NCBI GenBank assembly: GCA_002633025.1
Contig: NMRB01000060.1
Coordinates: 466,821-530,820 of the forward strand
Source of the DNA: Notospermus geniculatus
Taxonomy: Eukaryota > Nemertea > Pilidiophora > Heteronemertea > Lineidae
Length of the DNA: 64,000 nucleotides
Direction: 5' to 3'
The notes below the pieces were generated by a model that worked only from the letters and a program-made list of their open reading frames with translations, ran no database searches and was not told the DNA's origin. Made by a program: the position numbers and the translations under genes. How positions within the stretch are numbered: the first letter of the stretch is position 1; every line of letters begins with the position of its first letter. Of this stretch, positions 24,362 to 36,910 are shown piece by piece.

Positions 24362-24472
24362 CCTCCTCCCACAGCAGGGGTTTTTACCTCGCTCCTCTTC
24401 ATCCACTCACACAAACTTTGTGTGCGAGTGTATGAAGAGGAGCGAGACCAAAGCCCTTCTATGGGAGGATGA
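24362..24472. mobile_element. Short palindromic element, copy 2
   Basis: Arms cctcccacagcagggg...ctcgctcctcttcat and atgaagaggagcgag...gggagg fold into a near-complete hairpin. It is the same family as 11390-11502 and directly abuts the preceding MITE. Confidence 0.7.
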
Positions 24473-25048
24473 CTCAAGTGGAGCATCTCCTTTTCTCCAC
24501 ACTACTGTATTAAGTAGTACACGATGGAGCTATTACTTCAGTCGACAATGTTTCCACTGATTTTGAGCAAAGCCAAAGAAACTGTCTTTTACCATTGGAG
24601 GTTGGCGGTGTGATGATGCTGTCAGCTGTGGGACAATGTCTGCTTGGCAAGTCGAGGTACCAGGACGAGCCAGCATGAGACATGAGGTGCTGTGACATTA
24701 TTAGTAGTTGCGGTCGCATTGCACAAATGTATGTTCGGAATGGAGACTATATTAGAGACTCTGACTCTCTTAGAGATGACTGTGTGTAACATGATGGATG
24801 ATTGAATGGTGTAAACTTTGACACCATTGGATGCTTCATTTTGAGCGTAATGTACCACGGTATGCAGTGTTGAGACAGTGGAAAGTTGAATTCTACAGTG
24901 GAATTTCTTAAGGTCCTGGAATTGGCCTGAAGACAGCCTTACCACTCTTAACCAAGAACTCGTTAAGAATAAGAACAATCAAATGAGTATCCATGTTGTG
25001 TTGTACGTGAAAAAGAATTCGATATTTCCACCTCCGCTTTCTGGTGAT

Positions 25049-25208
25049 CAGTGCTGCAGCTAGCATAGGGACGGGGCAGTTGCCCGCCCCTTCAGGTACA
25101 AATTACGGAAAAACACATTTTTCATGCAGATTATGGCCAAAAAATGTTGTGGAATGGCAAAAAGAGGTGTTTTGCCCACCCCCTTGGACCTAAAAGCTAG
25201 CTACAGCC
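25049..25208. mobile_element. hAT-like non-autonomous TIR element
   Basis: The left end cagtgctgcagctagc is inverted at the right end, gctagctacagcc. An 8-bp direct repeat, ctggtgat, flanks both sides (25041-25048 and 25209-25216), which is the hAT target-site length. No coding capacity. Confidence 0.65.
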
Positions 25209-26640
25209 CTGGTGATGGAAGTGGCCATCGGTCCTCAGAGATTTACTGTACCTGCTGCCAGGATGTTGTCAGCTTTGTGTTGATGCCAGTGTGAAACGAC
25301 CGATCATAAGGGACCACCTGTTATAGTATTTACGCATTTTTCAATATAGGAGATAGGTGTAAATGGAATTTGGCCGCTGTAAATTTCTGCAAACATTCTT
25401 TGTTCCGTGAATGAGGAACTGACATCATGACGTCTTTCAGTCAGATGGGTGGTAGTGCCGCCGTACATTATGCTGATTCCTCATTGGGCTGGGGAAGAAA
25501 GTGCCCCGTTTTGTACATTCTTCTTTGTAGGTGACTCTCGTTTTACTTGTAATTTTGTGAAAAGATGACATATTGATGTTTTAACGATTCGTCCATGGAC
25601 GGGCGCTAATCAAGGATGGTGTATTTTATGAAGCAGCTGAAGATGTATTTTCGCTGAGCTGGTTCTCTCATCTCATTTAGTCACTCTGCTCAGACCTGTG
25701 TTATGGGTTTATTTTTTAACGATTGCACATTCATTGTATTTGGAAAGCGATCACATAAGGTGTCATTTTATCTCTTCGCGTTTTTATTGAGGGGCATTAA
25801 ATAAATTTTGAAGCATCCTATACAGTGGTTGAAAATAACAAATCATGTCTCAAAATATGCTTATTAAATGCCTGGTATTATGGCCTGATAGATGAACCAA
25901 ACCCCCTGTATATATTAGTGTATTTTCTTGCATGAACATTTAGATCCTGAAAAAAATCAACTCTCTTCAGTTGTATGTGGCTACTCGCATGTTATTGCAT
26001 TGATCAAGTGGCATGTGTGGGTTTTGAAGGAAACTTGCGAGAATGAAGCCTGTGAAGAGGACAATTCCCATACACTTTCTGAAAGATCTCAAGGATTCAT
26101 TTTGGTAATACTACCAAAGACTAAAGTGAAAATCCTTTGGTACGTCTTGTCCAACATGGGATGTTTTATGAAATGATATCCTACGTTCTTTTTCTTTGTT
26201 TTCATTCCAAAGGTGCAGATGAGCATAAAATGCACCAAACAGCTTTAGTCTTTGTGGCGTATGATTGTTACGTATTTCCATAGGTCTGAGTCAGAAATTT
26301 GTCGACTGCCAAACATGAAATACACGATTAAATTCTTATAAATGTTTGTCTTGACTGCTAGACGTGTCTCAATGATTGATAACAGTTTGTGCAATGAAAT
26401 AGTCTCGCGTTACAGTCTCGTTTGTACTCCATTTGTGTAAGTTATAGGACTTGTTATTTTTGTAAATGAGTTNGTCAAATAGCTGTATACATTGTGTACA
26501 TGTGTACGTGTAGTGTGTACATCTACATGTAGAATGTACAAGTGAGTCTGCATGATAATGATAGAGATGCGTTGAAATTGTTTCTTGTGTTTTGTGTTGA
26601 CCGTAATGAAATAATTAAATGAATATCTCACCATAGAATA

Positions 26641-28970
26641 TTTTCATTCATAGTTTAGCCATGATTTGTAACACGGAAGCGTTCACACCCGAGGTTGGTC
26701 TGATGATGTGACGGTACAGGTTTTAATAGCTGTTATTAATAATCATTGCTCTGCTTCTCAACTTGACAGCTAGCTGGCGCTTAAATGCCCTTCGGGTCTC
26801 CATGGAGTTCTGATGATTCATTCCTAACTGTCTCTTATCCATGTGCATGTTGTAGATTAAAAGGGCAGAATATTCCAATATCCTGACTCTACTGTGATGT
26901 CAAAGTGAACGGAGAATAGTTCAATTTGTAGGATAGGTCTCTACGCGAACTACGGAAATTGAAAAAGAATAAAAAATCCTAGGTGATGCTGGAATAATGT
27001 CCCAATCTTGAACTTGCGCATCTTATAAGCCTAATGTTGATCCCCCAAATCCGCATGTGTCATCAGTATTTAAAATTGTGTTGATCTGTATTGCATAGAT
27101 TCTCTTTCTCTTTCTATAAGATACACAGGATTATAAGTTATAATCCTGTGTATTCCTGATTAAGATTGCATTATTTGGCCAGTAGAGGGTCAGTTTTGTC
27201 ATGAGTTGATATAACGATATTCACGGTCGGTCATAATCTTGGGTATTGTTTTGTTGGGCATTTTACTTATTGAATACATTGACCAGCAGCGGAGTGGGTG
27301 GAATGGTCCTTAATACATCGGTTGGAAAAATTACCCTTTGGGAATCCTTACAGACGCAATGAATAACCAGGTCATTCAATTCCCCAGAACTCCTCAGAAC
27401 TCTAGCCCCCCAAGCCACATGTTTTGTGCTGATACAGAAGTTCTGGCTGGCTGTCAGTGTCAGGCATCACTCCTTATCACATGGTTGACGAAGATGATCA
27501 CATTCAACCTCCCGCATTCCGTACAGATCTCTTCGAAAGAAGCCGAATATGTGACTATCATGATGGTATATTGAACCCTGACAAATGTTTGAGAAGGACT
27601 GAAGGCTTTGTATCTGATATATGAGGAAGACATTTATATGACATGGAGTGCAGTTGGCACTTCTTATGTCAGTGGAATTCTTGGGACATGCTTTGCAAGA
27701 CATGTTAGGTCATGAGGTGTAACTTTGCTCTTGACTGTTGTAGACTATTACCCGGTAGTCGTAAATTAAGAGTAGATTTTTAGCTCATTTTTCGGCAACA
27801 TTGTTGATGGGATCTCTGTCCTCTGTATGCCACTCATCCATGTCTTCCCAGAGTCGACCACCATGTTGCATTCATAAATCCTGCACATTGCACTTGATGT
27901 ATGGGGAAACAGAATGATTTACTAGAATACTGGTTGGTGAATCACACAGGCAATCAGATGAATCATGCTTGTTGCATGGATGCTGAACCTCATCTCAACC
28001 ATCCTGTTACATGATTTACGTGTTGATGCCCGAGTAACTAATGAGCATGTGCATGACACATTACGACACGCACTGTATGACTGTGTCAGAAATACAGGGT
28101 CTGCCAGAAAAAAACATCAGTATCTCTCTTACGCTTGGGAAGTGTCTCCTGCACTTTTTTCAGTTTGATCAGTACTCTACACAACTCCTTTGAAGACACT
28201 CTACATTTCATGTAAATTGTAAATTAGTTTTTGAGTTGATGTGCCTTGGATCACCATCTCCCTCCCCTTTCTACCAGTACAGGAATTTTCTTTTAACAAT
28301 TTTTTGTAACAATTTCATTATGGCAGTTCTCCAAAGGAATTTGAGTAGGAGACTGTACTTACAGCAGAACCTTATTGATGTCACTTTTGGGACTAGTAAG
28401 TACATGTACTAGATTTGTCTGTCTGTAGTTGTGAGGTGTCCTTTTGGTGTTGGTTCTCAACATGTTGAATGGACTGTCATGACCAGATGTGGTCAGAGTT
28501 CCTTTCTACAGTGTGTCCCTATTGAGGAGGGACTACAGTATACGTTATCTATGCCTCCTGCATGGTCAACTCATGATGGATGCAGATCACCCTGTATAGT
28601 AAACTACGCCTTGTGGATTATTTGGCCATAAAGACTGCATGCAATGGTCATTAGTGGATGGTTATTTGTTTGGGGAATGAGCTACTGTCTCCGTGCCATC
28701 ATTTTGATGAGGTACCATTAGAACTGTTACCATGATGTTACAGAATGACATGGCTGTGTTTGGCATGTTTGGTGAGGCTGCAGCATCTTTCGAGTTTCTG
28801 TTCCATCTATGTATTGTACCCACTTTAGGCTCTCTCATCCTGAGGTAATCAATGGTTCTTTGCGCTCGCTGTCTACCATCTACGTCACCACGCTTGGCGG
28901 CGGGCCTCAGGATAAGTCTTTCAGGTCAGTCAGTTTCTGTTGAAGGTCAGCTGACAAGTCATAAGACCAC
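26641..28970. other. Intergenic, no gene recognised
   Basis: Ordinary AT-rich sequence with a perfect 33-bp hairpin at 27121-27153 (15-bp arms, atacacaggattata, 3-base loop). Open frames here are short and lack domains or splice context. Confidence 0.4.
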
Positions 28971-29456
28971 TGAATCCACGATATCATTCAATCCATAATT
29001 TCAATCCATGATATTCATGATATCTTTGAATTGGTGATCTCCTTGAATCCATGATATTGAATCCATGACTTCCTTGAATCCATGATGTCTCAATCCATGA
29101 TTTCATTCAATCAATGATATTCATCTTTGAATTGGTGATGTCCTTGAATCTGTGATATCATTGAATGAAGAATCCATGATTTCCTTGAATCCATGATGTC
29201 GTTCAATCCATGAATCGATGATATTGAATTCATGATGTCATTGAATCCATGATATTGTTGAATCCATGATATCGTTGAGTCCATGATATCGTTATCTGTA
29301 ATATCATGAGTCCGTGGTAAAATTGAATCCGTGATATCATGAATCCCTGATATTATTGAATCTGTGATATCATGAATCCATGATATCATTGAATCCATGA
29401 TATCATTGAATCCATGATATCATTGAATCCATGATATCATTGAATCCATGACATCC
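28971..29456. repeat. Minisatellite, about 17-bp unit ttgaatccatgatatca
   Basis: Degenerate at the left and nearly exact at the right end (about 29385-29450), where four to five identical 17-bp units follow one another. The unit contains gatatc and atgat palindromic words. Any open frame through it is a by-product of the repeat. Confidence 0.85.
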
Positions 29457-29861
29457 TTTTTCCATCGGTCGAATCATCTCTCCTGTCAGCACCATTCTTA
29501 CCAGCAAATATCTCTCGATCCATCAGCGATGTTGGCCGACGCTTCATCGATCAATTAGCATCCTGGAGTTGTTTCCCTGTTGTTATCTTCGCATCTTATA
29601 CGCGTCCTATTTATGGCTACTCACATTATCTTGATGTCTTCACCAATATTAGCGGCCATCATGTACTCTAATCTCTCACCGACCTTGACCTTAGAAGTGG
29701 ATGGGGAACTGATTCCAAGTTGCTGATGAGACTGGATGCTAAATGGAAAAACTCGCACTTCAGGGTGACTTTAGCCCTCGCTGTGCCTATAAATTATCAG
29801 TAAAAAAATATCAACTTGAGAGGTGAATGCCAAATGTGGTATTATTGGCTCAATAGGCAAT

Positions 29862-30015
29862 ACTGCAGGAGGAAACAGGAGTGTGCCGAGTAAAACTGTG
29901 CTGTCAAAGAGAGTGACCCTCTCTAGCACATATGAAGAATTGGTCCAACTGGGCGTCAAACCCTGAACCTCAGCCATTGACAGATGCAGATGTTGCTGGC
30001 GCCACTCTGACATCC
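29862..30015 (-). mobile_element. tRNA-derived SINE, minus orientation
   Basis: Reading the minus strand, a tRNA-like head with a degenerate B-box (gaggttcagggtttga) is followed by a conserved tail containing tgtttcctcctgcag. The same two-part layout recurs at 35688, 36797 and 56000. The family name is not known to me. Confidence 0.5.
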
Positions 30016-30369
30016 ATTAGGGGTAATAGGGGTAAGAAATTAACAGTGTTTGCTTCCCCATCTTGCCCTGTTCACTCAGTCCAAGGAAGGGAAAGTATCG
30101 AAGGGTGAAGTGACTGTAGGCCTTGATACATGTATGTCTTCCCTCATCTCATGGCCTTCCCGACGAGGTTAAAATTCCTATGCGATCTGCCTCCCAAGTT
30201 AATGTCACTCGTGTATCCAAGTGACCATAGCACGTGTATCGATCCCGTCATCTCTCAAGCTATTCTCCTGGAGGCCAATTACTCTGTGAATGCAGCAGTT
30301 CAATCAATGCATTGGCATGATCGACATGGAAATTGCATCAGAACTGAATTCCAATTGCTGTATTTTGGT

Positions 30370-31342
30370 TCCGTATTTGATGAATGGGATAAAGACTTTG
30401 AAGAACGATAGGTGTTGTACATTTCAGTAATGTTTTAATACTATATTCCATGAGTGCAAGTGCCAACTTGACAAGGCAGCTATGTACATACATACTCATC
30501 AAACTAAATGTACATGTATACTGGGCAATATGTATATTATGTAGGAGGAAACCTGAGCCCAGAGGAAATGAACAATGTTGTAAAGAGATTAGCCTACATT
30601 GTATACCATGTCTGCCTCACACACAGCCACTAAAACAACTCAGAATATCGAACCCACGACCTCACTGGTGGCAGGCGTAGATGTTTCCTCTGCACCATCC
30701 CAATATCCTGGATGTTGTGATGTTTTCGGGGATGTCACTGCTAAAGGTTTCCACCGAATGTGGTATTGCGTGCGACAGGGCAACGTGCGCAATTTACCTT
30801 TGTTTGCGTGCAGTGCGGCGGAAAATAACAAACGCATCGTGTTCGGTGTTCTTGCAGGTCCAAATGGGGCAAATGAAGACCCAGCCTTCCCATATCGCAT
30901 CACACAGGGCCTACACGTACATGTAGTACATGATCGGAAACTCTGGACTTGTATTACAGACAGAAAATGATCAAAGGGAATTTGCCAAAATATTATTTTG
31001 CCTTTGTTGCATTTGCCTGGCAAATAATTTCACTTCATTCAATTCAATCAACATGTGCGTAGGAGAAATAAACAATATTCTACCGTCCACAAAAAGATAA
31101 ACAAAAGACAGGAAGAGGGTTCTGGAATATCTGTGAGCCGAATCAATCAGCAATGGTCGGGAATCAATATTCGACCGCGGTCATTCTTTCAGGGTGTATT
31201 CCAGGATGTTCTGGCAATAGAGTGGTGCTGCATTCAATATTGATTGAGCTAGTGTAAGTAAAGAGCAAAAATGGTGGCATCTACAAAGTATTTTTCCTTT
31301 GGGCAAAATGTTGCTTTCTTTTACTGCTGAAGGCTAAAGCTG
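30370..31342. repeat. Copy A of a near-identical ~0.95-kb direct duplicate
   Basis: Almost identical over its length to 31492-32408, differing by scattered SNPs and small indels, including about 44 bp around 30625-30670 absent from copy B. It contains a minus-strand SINE (about 30535-30690). It stops exactly before a single N at 31343, suggesting an assembly join. Confidence 0.9.
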
Positions 31343-31491
31343 NCATGGTCGGCGGTTAGAATCCACGTTTTAGTGCAACCCAAGAAAACTCTGTACCGTA
31401 TCCCAAACACTCTGTGCAAAAAAACCGGCCAATGCATTTTCCATTACAACATTGATTTCACAGTACACAGATGTTTTAGAATCCGTATTTG

Positions 31492-32408
31492 ATGAATGGG
31501 ATAAAGACTTTGAAGAACGATAGGTGTTGTACATTTCAGTAATGTTTTTTAAAATATACTAGTTACTTATTCCATGAGTGCAAGTGCCAACTTGACAAGG
31601 CAGCTATGTACATCCATGTATGTACTCATAAAACTATACTGGGCAATATGTATGTAATGTAGGAGGAAACCTGTGCCCAGAGGAAATGAACAATGTTGTA
31701 AAGAGATTAGCCTACATTGTATATACCATGTCTGCCTCACACACAGGCGTAGATGTTTCCTCTGCACCATCCCAATATCCTGGATGTTGTGATGTTTTCA
31801 GGGATGTCACTGCTAAAGGTTTCCGCCGAATGTGGTATCGCGTGCGACAGGGCAACGTGCGCAATTTACCTTTGTTTGCGTGCAGTGTGGCGAAAAATAA
31901 CAAACGCATCGTGTTCGGTGTTCTTGCAGGTCCAAATGGGGCAAATGAAGACCCAGCCTTCCCATAATATCACATCACACAGGGCCTACACGTAGTACAT
32001 GATCGGAAACTCTGGACTTGTATTACAGACAGAAAATGATCAAAGAGAATTTGCCAAAATATTATTTTGCCTTTGTTGCATTTGCCTGGCAAATTTCACT
32101 TCATTCAATTCAATCAACATGTGCGTAGGAGAAATAAACAATATTCTACCCTCCACAAAAAGATAAACAAAAGACAGGAAGAGGGTTCTGGAATATCTGT
32201 GAGCCGAATCAATCAGCAATGGTCGAGAATCAATATTCGACCACGGTCATTCTTTCAGTTTGTATTCCAGGATGTTCTGGCAATAGAGTGGTGCTGCATT
32301 CAATATTGATTGAGCTAGTGTAAGTAAAGAGCAAAAATGGTGGCATCTACAAAGTATTTTTCCTTTGTGCAAAATGTTGCTTTCTTTTACTGCTGAAGGC
32401 TAAAGCTG
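31492..32408. repeat. Copy B of the ~0.95-kb direct duplicate
   Basis: Begins tccgtatttgatgaatggg, like copy A, and ends at aaggctaaagctg. Unique sequence (about 148 bp) separates the copies. Sequence to its right continues without a break, while copy A is cut by the N. Confidence 0.9.
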
Positions 32409-32473
32409 TTTTGCATACCAAAATGTCCCTGCATCACCAAATGTTCGGCGTGCAATTCCGATGGACGTGTTCA

Positions 32474-32584
32474 GGTTTTCTCACTCAAGTTGGTTTTCAA
32501 TGGGAATGTTGGTTTCCATGAATCTGCTAAACACAGACCATGGCCTTTGTTGCCCATAGAGAACACCCAACTCACCAGAGAAAG
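32474..32584. mobile_element. MITE of the 'gagag..gggca' family
   Basis: Left arm ttttctcactcaagttgg pairs with ccaactcaccagagaaa, and ttttcaatggg with cccatagagaac. It is the shortest copy of the family in this window. Confidence 0.55.
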
Positions 32585-33224
32585 GTCATGCATAAGAGTG
32601 CCTACCAATGATGATGATGTAGCCAATAATTATTGATGTCATAACAGGAATTGGGGGGGGGCTTGAAGTGGGTACATGACATCCTTCATATTAGTAAGAA
32701 TGATATCAGCATCTTTTCATGCTGCGTACATGAAATAAATGATTGTGCTCATATATCATATTTCTAAGCCATTATTCGACTGGCCGCATAGCCTACTTGA
32801 CAATCTCCCACGAAAAACTCTCCGGCTTTAGTCTCGATAGCATCAAGTCTCATCTCACAATGGACGTCCATGTAATTATCATTGATCCATCTTGGTTGCC
32901 ATGGATATCAAAAACATTCGTCAGATATTGATAGATATCGTTGGCATAGACATGCTTTGTGGCACATGTCCAGAGTTCATCTCATGTGACTGATTTATTA
33001 GTTGTCGAATCTCAAGTTTTTAGAAAGCATACATGTTGGTGCAGTCATGAGTAGTATTATTGGGCTCATGACTGCACGAGGCCACGGGTTCGATACTCGG
33101 TCAAGTCACCACTTAGGAACCAGTTGTCAGCAAGTAGCTGACGTAGCTTTTGAGGAGCTATAGCTTGGTGGAAAAATCATGTAACTGGACCTGCCAGGTG
33201 AACTGATGAGGGTTCAAGTAAGTA

Positions 33225-33399
33225 CAGTGCTCCCTTGCTATTACGAACACTTCAGGGTCCAAGGGCTAAGTTCGTACTAGCGAGGAGTTTGTAATAGCAA
33301 GGATTTGTCCGTGGGTACTTGATGATTGGGAGCCAGGCGTTGGGATCATAATATCCGGGAGTTCTTAAAATCGAGGTTTGTAAGAGCGAAGGAGCACTG
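33225..33399. mobile_element. TIR element with cagtgctcc ends
   Basis: cagtgctcccttgctatt at the left and agcgaaggagcactg at the right form about 24-bp imperfect TIRs. The interior repeats the same theme (agcgagg, aatagcaagg), so it may be internally palindromic. Confidence 0.6.
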
Positions 33400-35096
33400 A
33401 AATACATGTACCAGCCTTGGCTGTTCTACCCCTCGGAAAACGATTCCACCCCAAAATGATAAAAATTGGTGAAAGCAAAGGAAGTAATTTAGAAAATGTT
33501 TGATATCCTGTGGCTTATACAGTATGCATTTTCCCAATTCTGTCTTGACATCAGAATTTTAATGATGTTTCCCGGAGCCTCATCTGCTGCTGTTGTTGTG
33601 AAAGTGACAAATGCGTCACCAATTTCAATTAGTTGCAACATTATTTCTGTGAATGGTTCGCCGAGGGCAGCGACCGAGGACACTTCCTGCGCGAATAATG
33701 TGTATATCGTCAACAGGGCATTGGCGATGAGTGATTTGATGGCGGAAAGTGGGGATCATGTGGGGCGTGAATGGGAAACGAATGCGAGGAGCATAATATA
33801 TCATGTGGTGATAATTGTTGAAATATACAAGTTCAATGTTGCGTTTCCAAACCGTAGCCTTCACACACGCCTGTATTCTTTTCACGAGGGTAAATATTTG
33901 ATATTTGGGTTGTCTGGTAGTGCCGTTGAAACATCCATGCTTGCTATCATATCAGTGAGGATGTGATAGAGAGGGAAATCTCTCCTTGGCATCATAGGTT
34001 TCTGTTGGAGCTCCAGTTTCCTCCTACATTACGCCCAGTATTGTTTGATATAATTACATGTACATGTATATGCCCTGCGTTGGCATTTGACTCCTGCAAT
34101 AACATGTATTGAAATGGAATATGATAGGAAGCAATTACAGTAATGAAGATCGCATATGTGTTTCTTGCTAGTTTTGTTGACAAAAATGTGAATGTCAACA
34201 TCACTTTTTCAGATGTGGTGGTAAAGTTGGAATTCATGTGGCTGTGGGCTACCTGTTATTTTGCAAAAACATCAGATTCTCTGTTGGTTTTTCGTACTGC
34301 AGCAGAACTTCACTGAGGAGGTGAATAGCGCACATTGCCTTGCAGAGAAGATCACCAAGATTTCTGTATTAGTGCTACCAGCTTAGGTGTGTGCCTGGCA
34401 ATAGACAATTCTCAAATTGACGTAAACGAGAAAGATCTGCACACGTCCGCCAAAATCGCAACCATAACCTCGGTCTGAACCTGAATGATATGACGCAGAG
34501 AACCCCACGACAGTACATCGACGACTTTGCATCAGAGTCGACCTTTGCTGAATCATGGATTGCATCACGTCAGCTGGTTTCAGATCGAGGTTGTGGTTGC
34601 GATTTCGGCATGGCGGAAGTGCGCAGAGCTTCAAATTCGAGAATCGTCTATTGATAGTTGGTACTGAGGTCCTACTCATCCAATACGATCACAATCACCA
34701 TGATACCTGACCCTTCCAAGATCCCTTGATTCGATCTTTTGCTCATCCCAATATCACTTCTCCTGTTCTTGATCTACAACAAGCCGTACACCTGTTATTG
34801 GAACTGGAGCCGAACCTGTCATGCCGCCAACTTTACAATTTTTCGATTGAATCTGTATACTCTAGTCTAATGTGTAGTAGGACTTGGCTTGCTCTACAAG
34901 TGCCAGTATCGATTGGATTGATTTCTAATAGATTTTTAAGGCACTGCAGAATGTCTGCATGGCTGATATGGTATCAATTGCCTTTGAAGACGTGTAAACT
35001 ATTATGGCACTTTCTACCATTTTCAAGAAAATGAAAAAAAATATCTAATTGAGAGCTGAGGGCCAAATCAGCATTAAAATTTGATCTGTAGATTGA
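33400..35096. other. Intergenic, no supported gene
   Basis: The interval 33490-33966 has long overlapping open frames on both strands and looks somewhat richer in CpG than its neighbours, but I recognise no domain and no splice context. The remainder is plain sequence with a tttcctcctacatt SINE-tail fragment near 34018. Confidence 0.35.
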
Positions 35097-35427
35097 CAGG
35101 GTTCGTACGCCTCCTGGAAAACCTGGAATGTCATGGAATTTTGAGTTAACAAAATCCAGGCCTGGAAATCCTTGAAAATCAGCGAAATTACCACGATGTC
35201 CTGGAATTGTCATGGAAAATCAAGTCCCTTTCAAAAAAGAAAACAAAATAATCAAAATAAAGACCATCTGTGCATCAATTTGGCGGCGAGTCGGTATGGG
35301 AGAGTACATGTATCTTGAAATTTTGTGCTTTCCATGCCGCAAAATGTCCTGGAATTTTGCCATTCATGCCCTGGAAAGTCCTGGAAATGTCATGGAAATT
35401 TGGGAGACAGGAGGTGTACAAACCCTG
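35097..35427. mobile_element. TIR element rich in 'cctggaa' words
   Basis: Ends cagggttcgtac and gtacaaaccctg are inverted. The interior is built from repeated cctggaaa / atgtcatggaa words. A gattga direct repeat flanks both sides (35091-35096 and 35428-35433), consistent with a target duplication. Confidence 0.7.
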
Positions 35428-35439
35428 GATTGACAACAT

Positions 35440-35660
35440 TACCGTATACGCAAATATTTTCGCGTGTAAAAATTTGTGCGAAAATCGCGAAATCAAAATT
35501 TCGTCGCGAATATCAATACACGCATAAACGTTTCCCCCAACAATCCAGTCAGTTCCCTTGCCTGCTCTTGACGCAAACATTAATCCACGTGAAACAGAAA
35601 AAATATTTTCAAATCGTGAAATATTATCCCGCAAAAGTAGGCCTATTTGCGTATACGGTA
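35440..35660. mobile_element. 221-bp MITE with perfect 17-bp TIRs
   Basis: taccgtatacgcaaata at 35440-35456 is exactly inverted at 35644-35660. The interior contains more CpG and TTCGCG-type words than the flanks. It lies 12 bp from the preceding element. Confidence 0.75.
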
Positions 35661-35687
35661 TTACCGGTAGGTGAATTTGAAATAGAA

Positions 35688-35820
35688 CAGGAGGAAACCA
35701 GAGTGCCTGGAGAATGCACTGTCAGAGAGCTACACTCATTATTACAGAAGAGTGTGATTGGGAATCGAATCTGGAACCTCAGAGATGATGTACCGCGATG
35801 TCACACTGTATCACTATGAC
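35688..35820 (-). mobile_element. tRNA-derived SINE, minus orientation
   Basis: The tail domain (caggaggaaaccagag on plus) is followed by a reverse B-box (aatcgaatctggaacctc). Same family layout as 36797-36910. Confidence 0.5.
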
Positions 35821-36796
35821 AGCGTAAAGACTATAACCTGGCAGTACCTCAGCTGAAGTGCAACAGCTGTATTATAACGAAATTTGTATTCTCAAAGGCT
35901 CTGAATTGATTATGAATCTTACATCATATTTCATGTCTTTTTAACTCTCGCTGGTTAGGGTGTGCTAAATTATTAACTCCGGCGTAAAAACAATTAATAA
36001 ACGACAGAAAAGGTTTGAGTCACGGAGGCAAACATGTCAAACTGTATCAATTTTGAATTAAATCACCTTGGCGACATGGTTTTGTATCGAGGTATTGCGG
36101 TTTCCTTAGCAACAGTCGGTTTTCAATGGAGATGGAACTGATTTGCACTTGAGACATGAAATATCACCAGTTCTATTGCGGTATTTCATATTCTACGTAA
36201 GACGATGCATGCACGGAGATTAGTATTCATGATGCTACGTTTGGAGATTGATTCCTTCTTTATTACATAGTCAGGTTGCCAAGCACTGGATCTCTAAATC
36301 GACAGCTATGATTTTTTCCATGGAATACAACTGAATACCATGAGTGAAAATTCCAAGGATCACATTTTTTTGACATTGTTCCCTGTTCCTCAAAGCCTCC
36401 CCTCTCCCTTTTCATTCCTTGCGAAAGGAACATGAAAAAACAAACCAGAAAACGAAGGTAGGCCTGCCTACAATAAAAGCAAGGTATACATTACCGAGAT
36501 GAAAATTAGTGTACTTGGCTTGTTATTAGTACAAAAATCATCCAAAGCCATAGGTATATCGCTTCTTCTTGGTGGTCTATTAAGTAATTGAAATACTGAT
36601 TTTCACACTCTTCTTGTCAAAAACTAAAACACAGAAGGTATTTTAAGAATCGAATTATAAACATCGTAGTATAGACTTCCTAAGAAAATTCAATACAAAT
36701 CCAATACAATATGAACGTGCAACAGTCTGGCTGTTGAGAATCTTTCCTAACCCTTATTTCTATGTCGGTATCCTCAACAGCTGCCCGCCATTCACC

Positions 36797-36910
36797 AGAC
36801 CGAAGCAAGTGATACGGGCCTATCACCTCTGAGGTTCCGGATTCAATCCCCGGTCAGACCCGTTCTTCTAACAGACGTTTACTCCAGGCATTCCGGTTTC
36901 CTCCTGCTGA
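36797..36910 (+). mobile_element. tRNA-derived SINE, plus orientation
   Basis: A tRNA-like head with B-box gaggttccggattcaatc and following ccccggt, then a spacer and the conserved ccggtttcctcctgctg tail domain. This is the clearest example of the family here. Confidence 0.6.

Larger units (their letters stand above)
24092..26640 (+). other. Probable CECR2 3' UTR and downstream flank
   Basis: No coding exon. A possible AATAAA lies at 25800-25805. The stretch contains two adjacent fold-back elements (24189-24472), one TIR element (25049-25208) and a single N at 26473. Confidence 0.4.

Noticed and set aside
29111-29398. 95-codon minus-strand ORF of ISWIHDITDS repeats
   Set aside because: By-product of the 17-bp minisatellite.
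28971-29456. Possible CRISPR-like array
   Set aside because: Units are contiguous without unique spacers, and the genome is eukaryotic.
30599-31023. 123/127-codon ORFs in the duplicated segment
   Set aside because: Present in both copies but broken differently in each by indels, and partly SINE-derived; not conserved as protein.
33053-33110. tRNA-like gaggccacgggttcgatactcggtc
   Set aside because: Has a B-box resemblance but no foldable cloverleaf or A-box; at best a SINE-head remnant, not a tRNA gene.
33489-33966. Overlapping open frames on both strands (74 codons minus, 156 codons plus)
   Set aside because: No domain, no start or splice context, and no way to tell which strand, if either, is coding. 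Kept only as an uncharacterised interval.
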